Part shown: piece by piece, positions 62,405-64,000 of the stretch
How the letters are laid out: each line of letters begins with the position of its first letter
Position numbering within the stretch: the first letter of the stretch is position 1
NCBI GenBank assembly: GCA_963556255.1
Contig: OY744610.1
Coordinates: 7,911,529 to 7,975,528, forward strand
Origin: Allolobophora icterica
Taxonomy: Eukaryota > Annelida > Clitellata > Crassiclitellata > Lumbricidae
Reading direction: 5' to 3'
Length of the DNA: 64,000 bases
The notes under the pieces: model-generated
Told to the model about the DNA's origin: nothing
The model's database searches: none
The model's input: the letters and a program-made list of their open reading frames with translations, nothing else
Translations under genes and position numbers: made by a program

Positions 62405-64000
62405 TCAAGCTACAATTGTTTCAACTGTAGCCAAATTATGTGGAATCGTATTTTGACACAGACCAACAGCTAAGTCGACAGGTGGAGAAAATCGATGGTT
62501 AGAACAATGCTCTAGAAATTCTGTCTCTATATCTAGCAATTCGTCGCATAAACCACATCCAAAAGATTTTGACAAAGACGCTTTTGCATCCAAAGAAAAT
62601 ATCACTTTGCTAATATACAGAGATTCTTCATCTTTACTTTTCGGAAAAGGACCAGCAATTCCACTAGCTTTCAGATATATGTTATTTGAAAAACGCTCAT
62701 TTGGTTTATCAACAACGCCTGTACTACTAGATGTGATGAAATGATCAGATCGGTTAGCAATTACTTCACGTCCAATTTTAAGATCCTGTGGCTGTGTTTC
62801 CGTACGGAGTCTAAACTGATTCGCTGAACAACTGCTCTTTGTATAAGGTTTATTGTGCGTGTGTTGCTTCGCAGCTGCATGAGTTCCTCTGTGTTTCTTT
62901 AGATCTGAAGTATGGTTGAATCCTTTATTACAAACCTCACATATGTATTGTTTTTCTCCGGTATGAGTTCTCATGTGCATTTTCAGATTACTACCTTTAA
63001 CAAATGATTTCTGACATAGCTGGCATCTGTATGGTTTTTCGCCAGTATGGGTTCTTATGTGAGTTTTCAGATCACTACAATATGCAAATGATTTCTGACA
63101 TAAGTGGCACATGTATGGTTTTTCGCCAGTATGGGTTCTCATGTGCGTTTTCAGATTACTACCTTTAACAAATGATTTCTGACATAGCTGGCATCTGTAT
63201 GGTTTTTCGCCAGTATGGGTTCTTATGTGTGTTTTCAGATCACTACAATATGCAAATGATTTCTGACATAAGTGGCACATGTATGGTTTTTCGCCAGTAT
63301 GGGTTCTCATGTGCGTTTTCAGGTCACAATGAAAAGCAAATTTTTTCTGGCATATCTGGCACCTGTATGATTTCTTGCCAGCATGAGTTATCATGTGCCT
63401 TTTCAGAGTACTACGTATAGCAAATGATTTCTGACATAACTGGCACCTGTAACATAACTGGCACCTGTATGATTTCTCGCCAGAATGAGTTCTCATGTGC
63501 GTTTTCAGATTACTACCGTCATTAAATAATTTTTTACATAACTCGCACATGTATGGTTTTTCACCAGTATGGATTCTCATGTGCTTGCTCAGAGTACTAT
63601 TGTCTGTAAATGATTTCTGACATAACTGGCACCTGTATGGTTTTTCATCAGTATGGATTCTGATGTGCCTTTTCAAAGTATTTTTGCCTGCAAATGATTT
63701 CTGACATAACTGGCACATGTGTGATTTTTCGCCACTATGGGTTCTGATGTGCGTTTTCAGATAACTACCATTATTAAATGAATTATGACATAACTGGCAC
63801 CTGTATGGTTTTTCACCAGTATGGATTCTCATGTGCCTTTTCAAAGTACCTTTGTCTGCAAATGATTTCTGACATAAATGGCACATGTATGATTTTTTGC
63901 CACTATGGGTTTTCATGTGCGTTTTCAGAAGACCACTGTGAGAAAATGTTTTCTGACATAACTGGCACAAGTATGATTTTTTGCCAGAATGGGTTCTCAT
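62405..64000 (-). CDS. C2H2 zinc-finger protein, 3' part (531 aa in window)
   Basis: One open frame from the right edge to TGA at 62405; the 5' end is outside. I count 13 tandem C2H2 fingers with TGEKPY/SGEKSY-type linkers (about residues 9-375), then a Ser/Thr-rich tail and a last divergent finger (CGLCDELLDIETEFLEHCSNH without its final part, about residues 488-508). Finger pairs 9-10 and 11-12 are almost identical (SFAYCSDLKTHI, SFVKGSNLK), a recent 168-bp duplication. Finger 7 is odd: its start is doubled (YRCQLCYRCQLCQKSF). It is a probable sequence-specific DNA-binding regulator in the nucleus; the target is unknown. The even fingers alternate two types, as expected for growth by two-finger steps. 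The frame may continue beyond the window in the same exon. Confidence 0.9.
   Translation of the reverse strand: MRTHSGKKSYLCQLCQKTFSHSGLLKTHMKTHSGKKSYMCHLCQKSFADKGTLKRHMRIHTGEKPYRCQLCHNSFNNGSYLKTHIRTHSGEKSHMCQLCQKSFAGKNTLKRHIRIHTDEKPYRCQLCQKSFTDNSTLSKHMRIHTGEKPYMCELCKKLFNDGSNLKTHMRTHSGEKSYRCQLCYRCQLCQKSFAIRSTLKRHMITHAGKKSYRCQICQKKFAFHCDLKTHMRTHTGEKPYMCHLCQKSFAYCSDLKTHIRTHTGEKPYRCQLCQKSFVKGSNLKTHMRTHTGEKPYMCHLCQKSFAYCSDLKTHIRTHTGEKPYRCQLCQKSFVKGSNLKMHMRTHTGEKQYICEVCNKGFNHTSDLKKHRGTHAAAKQHTHNKPYTKSSCSANQFRLRTETQPQDLKIGREVIANRSDHFITSSSTGVVDKPNERFSNNIYLKASGIAGPFPKSKDEESLYISKVIFSLDAKASLSKSFGCGLCDELLDIETEFLEHCSNHRFSPPVDLAVGLCQNTIPHNLATVETIVA

Overview
This window is animal nuclear DNA from an invertebrate. 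It has multi-exon genes with GT/AG introns, about 45-50% of the sequence is recognisable or suspected transposon, and no bacterial features appear. The many copies of TAGGCCTA, the immunoglobulin-type (Ig) exons and the transposon mix suggest a marine deuterostome such as an echinoderm; this is inference, and I cannot name the species.

Positions 1-33,450 hold a tandem cluster of secreted Ig-superfamily genes. Gene A contributes only its last two exons (1-1346). Gene B (10116-14166) is signal / Thr-Pro hinge / V-like / C-like, about 278 aa. Gene C (19592-29343) is signal / V / C / Thr-Pro hinge / V / C, about 489 aa. Unit D (about 31980-33130) is a decayed C exon plus hinge exon. Every internal exon is phase 1-1, so modules can be gained or lost without a frameshift. 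Genes B and C also share a collinear 5' flank (about 2860-10260 versus 17150-19740), so whole genes with upstream DNA were duplicated. Introns and spacers are full of transposons. These include a piggyBac element with two lesions (20704-23373), several hAT-type miniature elements (MITEs) with exact 8-bp target duplications, a 2.3-kb transposon with long inverted repeats and a decayed transposase (6579-8843), and many LINE 3' ends.

Positions 33,500-45,310 are mostly repeats: a TTAA-flanked element carrying an inverted satellite array (33517-35179), an antisense LINE (about 35890-37440), two CTTGGT minisatellites, and a nested structure. In that structure a 3.8-kb hAT-like element (41457-45302) contains an antisense LINE, which itself contains a TTAA-flanked element filled with ACAT/ATGT repeats.

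Positions 45,650-64,000 hold three coding units that look intact. One is a single-exon, type II membrane, glycosyltransferase-like protein (45654-46817). One is a P-element/THAP9-type transposon (48212-55568) with perfect 31-bp inverted repeats, an 8-bp target duplication and an apparently intact two-exon transposase of about 901 aa. The last is a C2H2 zinc-finger gene on the minus strand (62405-64000, 5' end outside). Between them are a retrotransposon endonuclease-domain remnant (58041-58735) and more MITEs.

The most unusual signals are: (i) the modular Ig cluster with non-standard cysteines; (ii) evidence from several independent places that the abundant TAGGCCTA octamer arises by inserting six bases at a TA dinucleotide, resembling a transposon excision footprint; and (iii) the apparently intact P-type element.
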